Assembly: GCF_003315485.1 (NCBI RefSeq)
Contig: NZ_QNSE01000011.1
Location: 140,697 to 204,696 of the forward strand
Reading direction: 5' to 3'
From: Marinomonas rhizomae
GTDB taxonomy: Bacteria > Pseudomonadota > Gammaproteobacteria > Pseudomonadales > Marinomonadaceae
DNA length: 64,000 bases
A program made the translations under genes and the position numbers. The notes below the pieces were generated by a model that had not been told where the DNA came from, searched no databases, and saw nothing but the letters and a program-made list of their open reading frames with translations. The stretch's first letter is position 1, and every line of letters starts with the position of its first letter. Positions 40,863 to 50,203 of the stretch are shown in pieces.

Positions 40863-41588
40863 ATGACAGACTCAGGCTTCCGGCTTAAAGGAAGTGTCGT
40901 TACGACAGTTTTATTGGAAATTCAAACTTTTTCAATAGATGACATTGTGTTTCATTTAAAAGAAAAGATTAATCAGGTTCCGCACTTTTTTAACCAGGCG
41001 CCAATCATTATTGATATTTCAAAAATGAAACGTGGTATTAGATTAGAAGAATTTGAAGAGCTGATTCAATCTGTTGGTGCTCTTGGTCTTGGTGTGATTG
41101 GCTGGCGCTGCGATCCAGAGGCATTGCCTGTTTGGAATGCTTCGGTAACTGTTCCTTTGTTGCCTGCAAGTAAAGCAAGGCCAATCAATATATCTCCAGC
41201 GATTAAGGAAGAGACCAGCCCAGATGTGGTGGTGAAAACCGTAGTTGAAGAGCGTTTAGTTCCCCAATCTAGCAAAGTTATTACCAAGCCAATTCGTTCT
41301 GGTCAGCAAGTGTATTCTGAAGGTGACTTGATTATTCTAAATCAGGTCAGTGCTGGCGCTGAAGTATTAGCAGATGGCAATATTCATGTATATGGTGCCT
41401 TGCGAGGTCGTGCATTGGCTGGTGTTAAAGGTGATGTAGAGGCTAGAATTTTTTGTAAAAGCATGGAGGCCGAATTGGTTTCCATTGCAGGTAGTTTTAT
41501 GTTGAGTGATGCGCTGCAAAATATCGTTTGGAAAGACAGCGCGCAAGTGTTATTAGTTGACGATAGCTTAGAAATCGTACCGCTTTAA
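40863..41588 (+). CDS. minC: Septum site-determining protein MinC
   Basis: MinC inhibits FtsZ assembly away from midcell. The 241-aa protein has the N-terminal FtsZ-binding domain (LKGSVVTTVLLEI onward), a linker rich in Val, Lys and Pro, and the C-terminal beta-helix (IRSGQQVYSEGDLIIL, VSAGAEVLADGNIHVYGALRGRA), which binds MinD. First gene of minC-minD-minE, with an AAAGGAAAG ribosome site. Confidence 0.94.
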   Translation: MTDSGFRLKGSVVTTVLLEIQTFSIDDIVFHLKEKINQVPHFFNQAPIIIDISKMKRGIRLEEFEELIQSVGALGLGVIGWRCDPEALPVWNASVTVPLLPASKARPINISPAIKEETSPDVVVKTVVEERLVPQSSKVITKPIRSGQQVYSEGDLIILNQVSAGAEVLADGNIHVYGALRGRALAGVKGDVEARIFCKSMEAELVSIAGSFMLSDALQNIVWKDSAQVLLVDDSLEIVPL

Positions 41589-41649
41589 AATTTATTATTC
41601 ATTTGATTTGTTAGATAAGCTCAATTTGAACTTATCGGGGGATATAGCA

Positions 41650-42459
41650 TTGGCAAAAATTATAGTAGTCACCTCAGGCAAAGGAGGGGTCGGTAAGACA
41701 ACATCCAGCGCTGCTATTGGGACTGGTATTGCGTTAAAAGGTCATAAGACGGTCATTATCGACTTTGATGTAGGTTTGCGTAATTTAGACTTGATTATGG
41801 GGTGCGAGCGCCGAGTGGTTTATGACTTTGTGAATGTTATAAACAAGGAAGCGACCCTATCTCAGGCTTTGATCAAAGATAAGCGTACGAAAGACCTGTT
41901 TATTTTACCAGCCTCACAAACTCGTGATAAAGACGCGTTGACGATTGAAGGTGTGCAGTGGGTTCTAGAGGAGCTTGCTAAGGAATTTGATTACATTATT
42001 TGTGATTCACCTGCCGGTATTGAAAAGGGCGCTCAGATGGCGTTGTACTTTGCCGATGCGGCGATTGTAGTCACTAATCCAGAAGTGTCTTCTGTGCGTG
42101 ACTCAGACCGTATTTTGGGGATTTTGCAAAGTAAGTCTAAACGAGCGGAAGAGGGTAAAGAGCCAATAGAAGAATACCTTCTTTTAACGCGTTACCATCC
42201 AGGTCGTGTTGCATCGGGTGAAATGTTAAGTGTCTCCGATGTTGAGGATATTTTAGCAATTCCATTGTTGGGTGTGATTCCTGAGTCTGAGGCGGTGTTG
42301 AAGGCGTCTAACCAGGGGACGCCAGTTATTCTGGATTCTGAATCTGAAGCTGGTCTTGCCTATATGGACGCTGTTGACCGCTTGATGGGTGAAGAGCGCC
42401 CTTTGCGATTCTTAGAAGTTCAGAAAAAAGGTTTCATTAAACGTTTATTAGGGGGTTAG
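41650..42459 (+). CDS. minD: Septum site-determining ATPase MinD
   Basis: MinD is a membrane-bound ATPase that recruits MinC and oscillates with MinE. The 269-aa protein has the deviant Walker A KGGVGKTT at residues 10-17, [10 protein letters not shown], and [10 protein letters not shown]. The C-terminal amphipathic helix FIKRLLGG is the membrane-targeting sequence. The start is TTG at 41650 with GGGGG before it, giving the usual length; an upstream ATG at 41608 would add 14 residues not seen in MinD. Confidence 0.94.
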   Translation: MAKIIVVTSGKGGVGKTTSSAAIGTGIALKGHKTVIIDFDVGLRNLDLIMGCERRVVYDFVNVINKEATLSQALIKDKRTKDLFILPASQTRDKDALTIEGVQWVLEELAKEFDYIICDSPAGIEKGAQMALYFADAAIVVTNPEVSSVRDSDRILGILQSKSKRAEEGKEPIEEYLLLTRYHPGRVASGEMLSVSDVEDILAIPLLGVIPESEAVLKASNQGTPVILDSESEAGLAYMDAVDRLMGEERPLRFLEVQKKGFIKRLLGG

Positions 42460-42460
42460 A

Positions 42461-42718
42461 GTGGGAATTTTTGACTATTTTAAAAGTAAAAACGCGCCTA
42501 GCTCAGCTTCTGTCGCTAAAGATCGTCTGCAGATCATTGTTGCTCATGAACGTAGTAAGCGCTATCAGCCAGATTATTTGCCGCAGATGCAGCAGGAAAT
42601 CATTGATGTGATTCGTAAGTATGTGGATATCGGCAGTGAAGATGTACAGATACAGCTTGATAATACTGATGACTGCTCCGTACTGGAATTAAACGTGACA
42701 TTGCCTGAGCAAAATTAG
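42461..42718 (+). CDS. minE: Cell division topological specificity factor MinE
   Basis: MinE stimulates the MinD ATPase and confines MinCD to the poles. The 85-aa protein has the N-terminal membrane-binding and anti-MinCD part (MGIFDYF, then [15 protein letters not shown]) and the C-terminal dimerisation part ([13 protein letters not shown]). The start is GTG, 1 nt after minD, with a TTAGGGGG site. The terminator follows at 42749. Confidence 0.95.
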   Translation: MGIFDYFKSKNAPSSASVAKDRLQIIVAHERSKRYQPDYLPQMQQEIIDVIRKYVDIGSEDVQIQLDNTDDCSVLELNVTLPEQN

Positions 42719-42748
42719 TATTAGGGTCAAGCCCTATTAATACAGAGT

Positions 42749-42797
42749 AAGCGCTTAACAAAACATTTGATATGTGTCTTGTTTGGCGCTTTTTTTA
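42749..42797 (+). terminator. Intrinsic terminator of the min operon
   Basis: AGCGC..AACAA pairs with TTGTT..GCGCT with an interrupted stem and a 9- to 12-nt loop; seven T follow. Confidence 0.75.
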
Positions 42798-42893
42798 TGT
42801 GGAATCAACACAGTTTGTCTGTCTTTGTTTTACTCAGGTTTTTAGGGGTGTATTATTCCTGTCATTCATATTTCATTGTTAGAGTAAAATAGC

Positions 42894-44075
42894 ATGTTTC
42901 GTTTTTCTCTGGGTGTGGTTGCTGTTTCTTTGATCCTATCTGCTTGCAGTGAGCCCAAGCAAGTTGCAGCTCAAACCAAACCTGCCCGTTTATCTTCTGA
43001 ACTTCCGATTGCTATGACAGATCCTAAGGCAATGTTGGGCGCACAGTTGTTTTTTGATACTAATTTGTCTAAAGAGCGCAATCAGTCTTGTGGTACCTGT
43101 CATGATATAGCAAATGGCTTTGTTGATAAGAGGCAGGATGCGTTATTTGGAGCAGTGTCATTAGGAAGTGATCGATTATCCATGGGGGGGCGTAATACAC
43201 CGACTGCAGCCTACGCTGCATTTGCTCCAGCTTTTCATCGCATGCGTAATGGCGAATATCGTGGAGGTCAGTTTTTAGACGGTCGTGCTTCAGGGTTAGC
43301 GCAGCAGGCCGAAGGGCCATTCTTGAATCCTTTAGAAATGGCTTTACCAGATGGTGCAGCAGTGGTTAGTCGAGTTAGGGAAAATGCTCGTTATGAGAAT
43401 TTATTTGATTCAATTTATGGAGAGGGTGTTTTAAATGATTCATCTAAAGGTTATGCCGCCATTACCGACTCTATTGCATCGTTTGAAAAGACAGCCATGT
43501 TCATGCCATTCGACTCCAAATATGACCGAGCCTTGCGTGGAGAAATAAAGTTAACGCCTGAAGAAGAATTGGGAAAAACCTTGTTTTTTTCTCAGCAATT
43601 TACGAACTGTAACGCCTGCCATCAATTAAACAAGTCGCCGCTTAATGCCCAAGAAACCTTTACTAATTATGAGTATCGTAATATTGGTGTACCTGCAAAT
43701 TCAAGTTTGTCAGCGCATAATGGCGATAAAAAAGATCTTGGGTTGTTGGATAACCCGTCCATTGATGACCCTAAGCAAGCAGGTAAATTTAAAGTGCCGA
43801 CTTTGCGTAATGTGGCTGTGACAGGGCCATATATGCACAATGGTGTTTTTAAAGATCTTCGCACTGTGGTGTTATTTTATGATAAATACAATAATCCAAG
43901 GCGCAAGATTAACCCGGAGACGGGCGAGCCTTGGGCTGAACCTGAAATAGCTAATAATATAGACTTGGCAGATTTACAAAAAGGCCCGGCGTTACCAGAT
44001 CAAAGGGTTGATGCCATTGTTGCTTTTTTGAAAACACTAACGGACCAGCGTTATGAATCTTTGCTTGATAAATAA
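42894..44075 (+). CDS. Di-haem cytochrome c peroxidase-like lipoprotein
   Basis: The 393-aa protein has a lipoprotein signal (lipobox LSAC near residue 18), so it is probably anchored in the periplasm. Two haem c motifs are present: CGTCH at 66-70 and CNACH at 239-243. Context motifs such as GGRNTPTAAYAAF, GGQFLDGRASGL and FKVPTLRNVAVTGPYMHNGVF match the bacterial CcpA/MauG superfamily. Likely activities are H2O2 reduction or MauG-like oxidation; which one cannot be told. A single gene between minE and a Tas-like reductase. Confidence 0.9.
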   Translation: MFRFSLGVVAVSLILSACSEPKQVAAQTKPARLSSELPIAMTDPKAMLGAQLFFDTNLSKERNQSCGTCHDIANGFVDKRQDALFGAVSLGSDRLSMGGRNTPTAAYAAFAPAFHRMRNGEYRGGQFLDGRASGLAQQAEGPFLNPLEMALPDGAAVVSRVRENARYENLFDSIYGEGVLNDSSKGYAAITDSIASFEKTAMFMPFDSKYDRALRGEIKLTPEEELGKTLFFSQQFTNCNACHQLNKSPLNAQETFTNYEYRNIGVPANSSLSAHNGDKKDLGLLDNPSIDDPKQAGKFKVPTLRNVAVTGPYMHNGVFKDLRTVVLFYDKYNNPRRKINPETGEPWAEPEIANNIDLADLQKGPALPDQRVDAIVAFLKTLTDQRYESLLDK

Positions 44076-44227
44076 AATTGTGCTCAATCAGTTGTTTTGC
44101 TGACCTTAGGTAACTCCTTATTGTTTTCATTGATAAAACTGGCTAGTAGAAGGAAAATTTATTACATTGGGTCTTTGGTTTTTTCTCACATCTTGTATGT
44201 GTCGCTTGAATTTTAAGGGTTGATCTA

Positions 44228-45280
44228 ATGAAGTATGTTCCACTTGGCCGAACGGGCTTAGAAGTTTCTCGCGTATGTTTAGGTACCATGACTTGGGGTA
44301 CTCAAAATAATCAAGCTGATGCTGATGTTCAAATTGAATATGCTTTGGCGAATGGTGTGAACTTTATTGATACGGCTGAAATGTATTCTGTACCACCTAC
44401 ACCTGAGTCATATGGGAAAACAGAAACCATTATTGGGGATTGGCTTTCTCGCAACCCATCTCGTCGTAAAGAATTTATTCTTGCGACTAAGATTGCTGGC
44501 CCTGGTCTGAAATACGTTCGTGATGGCAGTGATATTTCTGGTAAGACGATCATTGAAGCGGTAGATGCCTCTTTGAAACGGTTGCAAACAGATTATATTG
44601 ATCTTTATCAGCTTCATTGGCCAAATCGTACAACTCCACATTTCGCTAAGCACTTTCCTGGAGTGATTAGTTTTACCGATGTTGATCGTGACGAGCAGTC
44701 AGCTCAAATTTTAGATATTCTTCAAGGTTTAGATGCTTGTATTAAAGCGGGTAAAATTCGTCACTTTGGTTTATCAGATGATACGACTTGGGGAATTAAT
44801 GAATTTATTCGTCTAAGCGATAAGCATAGTTTACCTCGAGTTGCTTCTATTCAAAATGAATTTAGCCTTTTGCATACAAAAGACTGGCCCTATTTGATTG
44901 AGAATTGCGTGCATGAGGATGTGGCCTATTTACCATGGTCGCCTTTGGCTGCTGGTGCTTTAACAGGTAAGTATCTTGGAGGTGTACGCCCGGAAGGAAG
45001 TCGTTGGACCTATGCGCAGCGTAACGGTATTTTTCGTGATACGTCTTTGGTCGACAAAGCCGTTACTGCTTATTTAGGTGTGGCTAAAAAATATGATTTT
45101 ACTCCTGCTCAGCTCGCGCTAGCCTGGTGTGATCAGGTTGATGGTGTTAGTTCAACGATCATTGGGGCAACGTCTCTGGATCAATTGAAAGAAGATATGG
45201 CTGCGTTTGATCAGGTGCTGTCTGAAGATGCATTGAAGGATATTATGGCGGTCTTTAAAGAGTATCCAGTACCGTTTTAA
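44228..45280 (+). CDS. tas: Tas-like aldo/keto reductase
   Basis: The 350-aa NADP-dependent aldo/keto reductase closely follows the E. coli Tas pattern: YVPLGRTGLEVSRVCLGTMTWG, FIDTAEMYSVPPTPE, then LYQLHWPNR, FGLSDDTTWG and SIQNEFSLLHT. Tas can replace a tyrosine-prototrophy function in E. coli, but its true substrate is unknown. It is a monocistronic gene ended by the terminator at 45308. Confidence 0.88.
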   Translation: MKYVPLGRTGLEVSRVCLGTMTWGTQNNQADADVQIEYALANGVNFIDTAEMYSVPPTPESYGKTETIIGDWLSRNPSRRKEFILATKIAGPGLKYVRDGSDISGKTIIEAVDASLKRLQTDYIDLYQLHWPNRTTPHFAKHFPGVISFTDVDRDEQSAQILDILQGLDACIKAGKIRHFGLSDDTTWGINEFIRLSDKHSLPRVASIQNEFSLLHTKDWPYLIENCVHEDVAYLPWSPLAAGALTGKYLGGVRPEGSRWTYAQRNGIFRDTSLVDKAVTAYLGVAKKYDFTPAQLALAWCDQVDGVSSTIIGATSLDQLKEDMAAFDQVLSEDALKDIMAVFKEYPVPF

Positions 45281-45307
45281 TTGTCTAGACGTGACATGAG
45301 TAATATT

Positions 45308-45332
45308 AAAAAAGCGCTTTGGCGCTTTTTTT
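45308..45332 (+). terminator. Intrinsic terminator after tas
   Basis: AAAAAGCGC and GCGCTTTTTT pair around a short TTTG loop. Confidence 0.85.
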
Positions 45333-45381
45333 ATGCTTTTAATTTACGGTTTGCAAAAGAGTAGGGGAGGTTTTGATTAAT

Positions 45382-45418
45382 AAAAAACCCGATACATAAT
45401 ATGTATCGGGTTTTTTTT
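45382..45418 (-). terminator. Intrinsic terminator after the EF-G gene
   Basis: ACCCGATACAT and ATGTATCGGGT pair perfectly around AAT, with A-run and T-run flanks; on the minus strand it lies 20-60 nt after the EF-G stop. Confidence 0.88.
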
Positions 45419-45439
45419 AGTGATTAAAAAAACTATAAA

Positions 45440-47530
45440 TTAGTTCTTTTCTTTTTCACGCTTGTCTTTAACTGCAGCGATAACGGTTTCAGCTACGTTA
45501 GAAGGACATGGTAGGTAGTGAGAGAACTCCATAGAGAACTGACCACGACCAGAAGTCATTGTACGTAGAGTACTGATGTAACCAAACATTTCAGAAAGTG
45601 GAACGTCTGCTTTGATGCGAACACCAGTCAAACCTTTCTCTTGGTCTTTGATCATGCCGCGACGACGGTTCAAGTCACCGATAACATCACCAACGTGGTC
45701 ATCTGGAGTGAACACGTCAACTTTCATGATTGGCTCGATCAATTGTGGACCAGCTTTTGGAATTGACTGACGGAAAGCGCCTTTAGCAGCGATTTCGAAG
45801 GCAATTGCAGAAGAGTCAACTGCGTGGAAACCACCGTCGAACAATTCGATTTCAACGTCTAATACTGGGAAGCCAGCTAGGACGCCTTGCTCCATCATAG
45901 ACTTGAAGCCTTTCTCAACAGCAGGGAAGAACTCTTTTGGTACGTTACCGCCAACCACTGAAGAAGAGAATGCGAAGCCAGAACCCACTTCACCAGGTTT
46001 GATGCGGTAGTCGATTTTACCAAACTGACCAGAACCACCAGATTGTTTCTTGTGTGTGTAAGTATCTTCTACAGGTTTAGTGATAGTTTCACGGTAAGCA
46101 ACCTGTGGTTGACCTACGATTAGATCAACACCGTAAGTACGTTTCAAGATATCTACTTTGATGTCTAGGTGAAGCTCACCCATACCTTTAAGGATGGTTT
46201 CGCCAGAATCAATGTCAGTTTCAACACGGAATGTTGGATCTTCAGCAACCATCTTGCCGATAGCGATACCCATTTTCTCGTTACCACCTTTATCTTTAGG
46301 TGTAACAGAGATAGAGATAACTGGCTCAGGGAAAACCATTGCTTCAAGAGTACAAGGATGCTTAGGATCACAAAGTGTGTGACCTGTTTGTACGTTTTTC
46401 ATGCCAACAATTGCTAGGATGTCACCTGCTTGAGCTGTGCTGATTTCTTTACGATCGTCAGCTTGCATTTCTACCATGCGGCCTACACGTTCAGTTTTGC
46501 CCGTGAAGCTGTTAAGGATGGTGTCACCTTTGTTTAGTACGCCAGAGTAGATACGTACGAAAGTAAGGGCGCCGAAACGGTCATCCATGATTTTAAATGC
46601 AAGTGCTTTTAATGGCTCTTTCGCGTCAACGATTGCTTTTTCGCCATTTGGATTACCTTCTTCATCCGTAAGATCCTGAGGGATTACGTCAGTTGGGCTT
46701 GGTAGGTAATCAACTACAGCGTCAAGAAGAAGCTGCATGCCTTTGTTTTTGAAGGCAGAGCCACAGTAAGTTGGGAAGAACGCTAGGTCACGGGTACCTT
46801 TACGAATACAGCCTTTAAGCTCGTCAATAGATGGCTCTTCACCGTCCATGTACGCCATCATTAGGTCGTCATCTTGTTCAACGGCTGTCTCGATTAGTTT
46901 CTCGCGGTATTCTTCAACCTGATCAACCATGTCCGCAGGAACATCTTCGATTTTGTAGTTTTCTGGTTGGCCAGAGTCATCCCAGATGTAAGCTTTGCGG
47001 CTTAGTAGGTCAACAACACCAACGAACTCATCTTCAGTTCCGATAGGTAGAACCATGATCAATGGTGTCGCGCCTAGAACTTTTTTAACTTGTTCTGTTA
47101 CACGGTAGAAGCTTGCACCTAGACGGTCTAGCTTGTTTACGAAGATCAAACGTGCAACTTCAGATTCGTTAGCATAACGCCAGTTAGTTTCTGATTGTGG
47201 TTCAACACCACCAGAACCACAGAATACACCAACACCGCCGTCAAGAACTTTCAAAGAACGGTATACTTCTACTGTGAAGTCAACGTGTCCTGGTGTGTCG
47301 ATAACGTTAAAACGGTGATCTTTCCAGAAACAACTTACAGCCGCAGACTGGATGGTAATACCGCGCTCAGCTTCTTGTTCCATGAAGTCAGTTGTAGATT
47401 CACCTTCGTGAACTTCACCAAGCTTGTGGATCATACCGGTAAGTTTAAGAATACGTTCTGTAGTGGTAGTTTTGCCCGCGTCAACGTGAGCAAAAATACC
47501 GATGTTTCTGTATTTTGATAAGTCAGCCAT
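45440..47530 (-). CDS. fusA: Translation elongation factor G, stand-alone copy
   Basis: EF-G drives ribosomal translocation with GTP. The 696-aa protein has G1 [13 protein letters not shown]2 with the conserved RGITI, G3 [10 protein letters not shown]4 NKLDR, then domains II-V to the end. It lacks rpsL, rpsG and tuf neighbours, so it is not the str-operon copy. The sequence [18 protein letters not shown] resembles the EF-G paralogue (EF-G2 type) common in Vibrio and Pseudomonas. It may share duty with the str-operon EF-G or act in ribosome recycling (inference). Its terminator is at 45382. Confidence 0.9.
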   Translation of the reverse strand: MADLSKYRNIGIFAHVDAGKTTTTERILKLTGMIHKLGEVHEGESTTDFMEQEAERGITIQSAAVSCFWKDHRFNVIDTPGHVDFTVEVYRSLKVLDGGVGVFCGSGGVEPQSETNWRYANESEVARLIFVNKLDRLGASFYRVTEQVKKVLGATPLIMVLPIGTEDEFVGVVDLLSRKAYIWDDSGQPENYKIEDVPADMVDQVEEYREKLIETAVEQDDDLMMAYMDGEEPSIDELKGCIRKGTRDLAFFPTYCGSAFKNKGMQLLLDAVVDYLPSPTDVIPQDLTDEEGNPNGEKAIVDAKEPLKALAFKIMDDRFGALTFVRIYSGVLNKGDTILNSFTGKTERVGRMVEMQADDRKEISTAQAGDILAIVGMKNVQTGHTLCDPKHPCTLEAMVFPEPVISISVTPKDKGGNEKMGIAIGKMVAEDPTFRVETDIDSGETILKGMGELHLDIKVDILKRTYGVDLIVGQPQVAYRETITKPVEDTYTHKKQSGGSGQFGKIDYRIKPGEVGSGFAFSSSVVGGNVPKEFFPAVEKGFKSMMEQGVLAGFPVLDVEIELFDGGFHAVDSSAIAFEIAAKGAFRQSIPKAGPQLIEPIMKVDVFTPDDHVGDVIGDLNRRRGMIKDQEKGLTGVRIKADVPLSEMFGYISTLRTMTSGRGQFSMEFSHYLPCPSNVAETVIAAVKDKREKEKN

Positions 47531-47713
47531 TACATTACTCTAAATAAGTGAGGACGAAATTTGCGCGCTAGTATACAAGACTTTTTTATTGATAGTCAGG
47601 TATTTCGCGCTATTCTATTATATTTTATATGCTTAAAGAAAGAGGCAAGATAAAAGCATTTTATAAATCTCGCAGAAGTTCTTTTATTAAGGGGAGGAAA
47701 TTCCGAGATTTCT

Positions 47714-48883
47714 CTAATCTCGTCGTAATTTATCCGAAATGGCGATAGGGTTTGGGAAGTTTAAAATGACAACGTAAGTTGATAGAGCAAAGCTGATAAT
47801 GGCGGTTGCTTGTATTACATGGGAAGCCTCTTTTCCTATTAGGCCAATGTTAGTAGCTAGATAGGCAATCAATAGCGAAAATTCACTTACTTGCCCTAGA
47901 CGAAAGCCAACTTCCCAAGATGTACTCGCATCTTCTTTTATACCTTTTAGTAAGTGGCGAAAAACGACTGGTTTGATGAGTATTGAGCTAATAGCTAGAA
48001 TGAGTGCAGGTGCAATAACTAAGCCAAGTAGGTCTAGATTAAAGCTGGCACCAATGGTGAAGAAGAATAAAATTAGGAAAAAATCCCTTAATGGTTTGAG
48101 GTGCGTTGCTATGTATTGGGATATTGGGCTGGTTGCTAACGCAACTCCTGCGATGAAGGCCCCCATTTCTGCCGACAAACCGGCTGTCTCGGCAAGTACG
48201 GCCATAGATAAACACCAGCCGATAGAGACTAAAAAAATATACTCATGAAAACGATCAAATTGTGTGATTAGTTTTAATAGTATGTATTTAACAAATAGGA
48301 AGGCGCCAGTGACAAGAAGTGGTAGACCGATGAGCGGTATTAAATATTGCAGTACGCCATTATTCACGTTGCCTGACATGCTATACAAAACCAGTAAAAC
48401 GCCGATTGCAATCATATCTTGCAATAGCAATAAACCAACCACAAGCTCGCCAGTGTGTTTGTGGTGTAGTACGGTTGTTGGTAGTAACTTAATGCAAACA
48501 ATGGTACTTGAAAACATCATGGCAATGCCGATGATCAAGCTTTCAACGTTGCTATAACCACATAGTATGCCGACTCCATATCCTAGTGCCGCAAATACAG
48601 CGGAGCTAAGTAGGGCAATCCATGAGGCTTTTTTGAGCATATTTATCAAGTGGCTTGGCTGCATATCTAGACCAAGCAGAAAAAGTAGGAAGATGATACC
48701 AATGTGGCTCATCTCATCCATTAATTTGGGTTCATGAATTAGTGATAGTGCGGAAGGGCCAAATAACACGCCAAGAGCAATGTAGGCGATGATCATTGGT
48801 TGTTTGGTGTATAAGGCTATGGAAGCAACGACGGCCGCTCCTGCAAATATTAAAAAGAAGGAGTGTACTATCGATGCTTCCAT
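47714..48883 (-). CDS. CPA2 family cation/proton antiporter
   Basis: The 389-aa inner-membrane protein has about twelve hydrophobic segments and CPA2 features: the GVLFGPSALSL loop, LFLLGLDM, and AEMGAFIAGVALA. It resembles Kef/YbaL membrane domains but has no C-terminal RCK/TrkA-N domain, so gating by NAD or glutathione as in KefC is unlikely. Transported ions may be K+ or Na+ for H+. Confidence 0.85.
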   Translation of the reverse strand: MEASIVHSFFLIFAGAAVVASIALYTKQPMIIAYIALGVLFGPSALSLIHEPKLMDEMSHIGIIFLLFLLGLDMQPSHLINMLKKASWIALLSSAVFAALGYGVGILCGYSNVESLIIGIAMMFSSTIVCIKLLPTTVLHHKHTGELVVGLLLLQDMIAIGVLLVLYSMSGNVNNGVLQYLIPLIGLPLLVTGAFLFVKYILLKLITQFDRFHEYIFLVSIGWCLSMAVLAETAGLSAEMGAFIAGVALATSPISQYIATHLKPLRDFFLILFFFTIGASFNLDLLGLVIAPALILAISSILIKPVVFRHLLKGIKEDASTSWEVGFRLGQVSEFSLLIAYLATNIGLIGKEASHVIQATAIISFALSTYVVILNFPNPIAISDKLRRD

Positions 48884-48934
48884 TAACTATCCTTTCATAA
48901 GTCTACGAGTTCATATGGATCGAAGGCGATTCCT

Positions 48935-49603
48935 TTAAGACCATGAGCCAGTGCCAGTTTTTTTGCGTCGTAACATAGGTAGCAGTATGCCAAGTAGTAA
49001 GCCGCCTAAAAGAGTTGCCCCTCCGATCATAAACCATTTCTGTTCCGTTGTGTCTTGTAGCTTTTCTGCTTGCGCAATAGCGGTGCTAGCCTGCTGTTTC
49101 AGTGTCGCAATTTGATAGCTTACATCCTCATTTTGAGAGACTATCGCTTGGGCTTTTGCAGAGAGTTCCGCCGCATCTTGCAATTGTTGTTTCAATGCGT
49201 CGTTTTCATCATTAAGGCTAGAGTTTGTACTGTTTAATTCTTGAATTTTTTGTTGGCTCACTTTTAATGTGTTAGCGAGTTCAGTCCTGCTTTCTGCGTT
49301 TCTACTAAGGCGAGACTGTAGTGTACTGAGTTGGTCTCTTGTGACCATGTCTTCACTGAGGAAGTAATCTGCAACCCAGCCTTCGTTTCCGCTAGGAGTG
49401 CGAACCTTAGTGTAACCATTATTTTGTTCTAAGACTTCTAGTGGGGTTCCGCTTTTTAAGCCTCTCTCGACTGCTCTCGTACTGTTATCAAGCCCTTCTC
49501 TTATGGCGACAAATTGAATGTCAGAAACATATACTGTCGCAGAATGCGCAGTGGCAGAAAGTAGTGCACCTACAATGAGGCTGGTAATGCGTTTTTTAGA
49601 CAC
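48935..49603 (-). CDS. TIGR04211-type SH3 domain protein (YgiM-like)
   Basis: The 222-aa protein has a signal peptide (cut near AHS), a bacterial SH3 domain (about 30-90, VAIREGLDNSTRAVERGLKSG and GNEGWVADYFL), a coiled coil (100-175) and a C-terminal membrane helix (WFMIGGATLLGGLLLGILLP) with Arg-Lys tail. This is the YgiM architecture; the family function is unknown. The start is taken as GTG at 49603 with an AAGGA site 7 nt before; the TTG at 49621 lies upstream of that site. Confidence 0.85.
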   Translation of the reverse strand: MSKKRITSLIVGALLSATAHSATVYVSDIQFVAIREGLDNSTRAVERGLKSGTPLEVLEQNNGYTKVRTPSGNEGWVADYFLSEDMVTRDQLSTLQSRLSRNAESRTELANTLKVSQQKIQELNSTNSSLNDENDALKQQLQDAAELSAKAQAIVSQNEDVSYQIATLKQQASTAIAQAEKLQDTTEQKWFMIGGATLLGGLLLGILLPMLRRKKTGTGSWS

Positions 49604-49674
49604 GTTTAGTTCCTTTAACAATCAATCACTTTATCTATTTAATACGATAATCATGAGGCGTCCAATACGCAATA

Positions 49675-49700
49675 GAAAAGGCCATCGTAATGGCCTTTTC
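49675..49700. terminator. Intrinsic terminator after the DUF934 gene
   Basis: An 11-bp perfect stem GAAAAGGCCAT / ATGGCCTTTTC with loop CGTA lies 26 nt beyond the DUF934 stop on the minus strand. Confidence 0.85.
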
Positions 49701-49726
49701 TTGTTAGTTTATTGAAAATGTTTTGT

Positions 49727-50203
49727 TTAGCGGCGTAAGAATAGAGGTCTAGGGTCTGTTACATCACCCTGATAAGCAATTGTAAATGGCTTATGTAAAG
49801 CCAGTGCCTTTTCCAAATCTACTTCCTCAGAGAATTGGAAACTGCTAAACCCAACTCGTAAGAGGTAGCCTAATTGGTCTGGAATAAAGTGGCCAAGCGC
49901 TCGTATTTCGCCTTGGTAGTTCAGTCTTTCTTTTAGTAGGCGTGCGTAGGAAAAACCTCTGCCATCAGTAAATGCAGGGAAATGAACACCAATAACGTCA
50001 AATTGACTTAAGTCTACATCTTGCAAAAATTCAACGCCATCACCAGCTTCAAGCCAAATTCCAGCAATACTACCCATGGTTTCTTTTTCAGATAGCCATC
50101 TTTTTGCCGCAACAATACTGTCTGCTGTAACAGCTTGCTCTTCATCTTGTAGCCAGTTATAGGTATTGTCGACTATTGCGCCGTTTTTAATTAGCTTTGG
50201 CAT
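49727..50203 (-). CDS. DUF934 protein, sulfite-reductase associated
   Basis: The 158-aa protein belongs to DUF934, which in many proteobacteria follows cysI and is annotated as an oxidoreductase probably involved in sulfite reduction. Visible features are WLEAGDGVE, VIGVHFPAFTDGRGFSYARLL and GYLLRVGF. I start at the ATG at 50203, which overlaps the cysI 3' end by 17 nt; the longer frame reaches far into cysI. Its biochemical role is unproven. Confidence 0.88.
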   Translation of the reverse strand: MPKLIKNGAIVDNTYNWLQDEEQAVTADSIVAAKRWLSEKETMGSIAGIWLEAGDGVEFLQDVDLSQFDVIGVHFPAFTDGRGFSYARLLKERLNYQGEIRALGHFIPDQLGYLLRVGFSSFQFSEEVDLEKALALHKPFTIAYQGDVTDPRPLFLRR

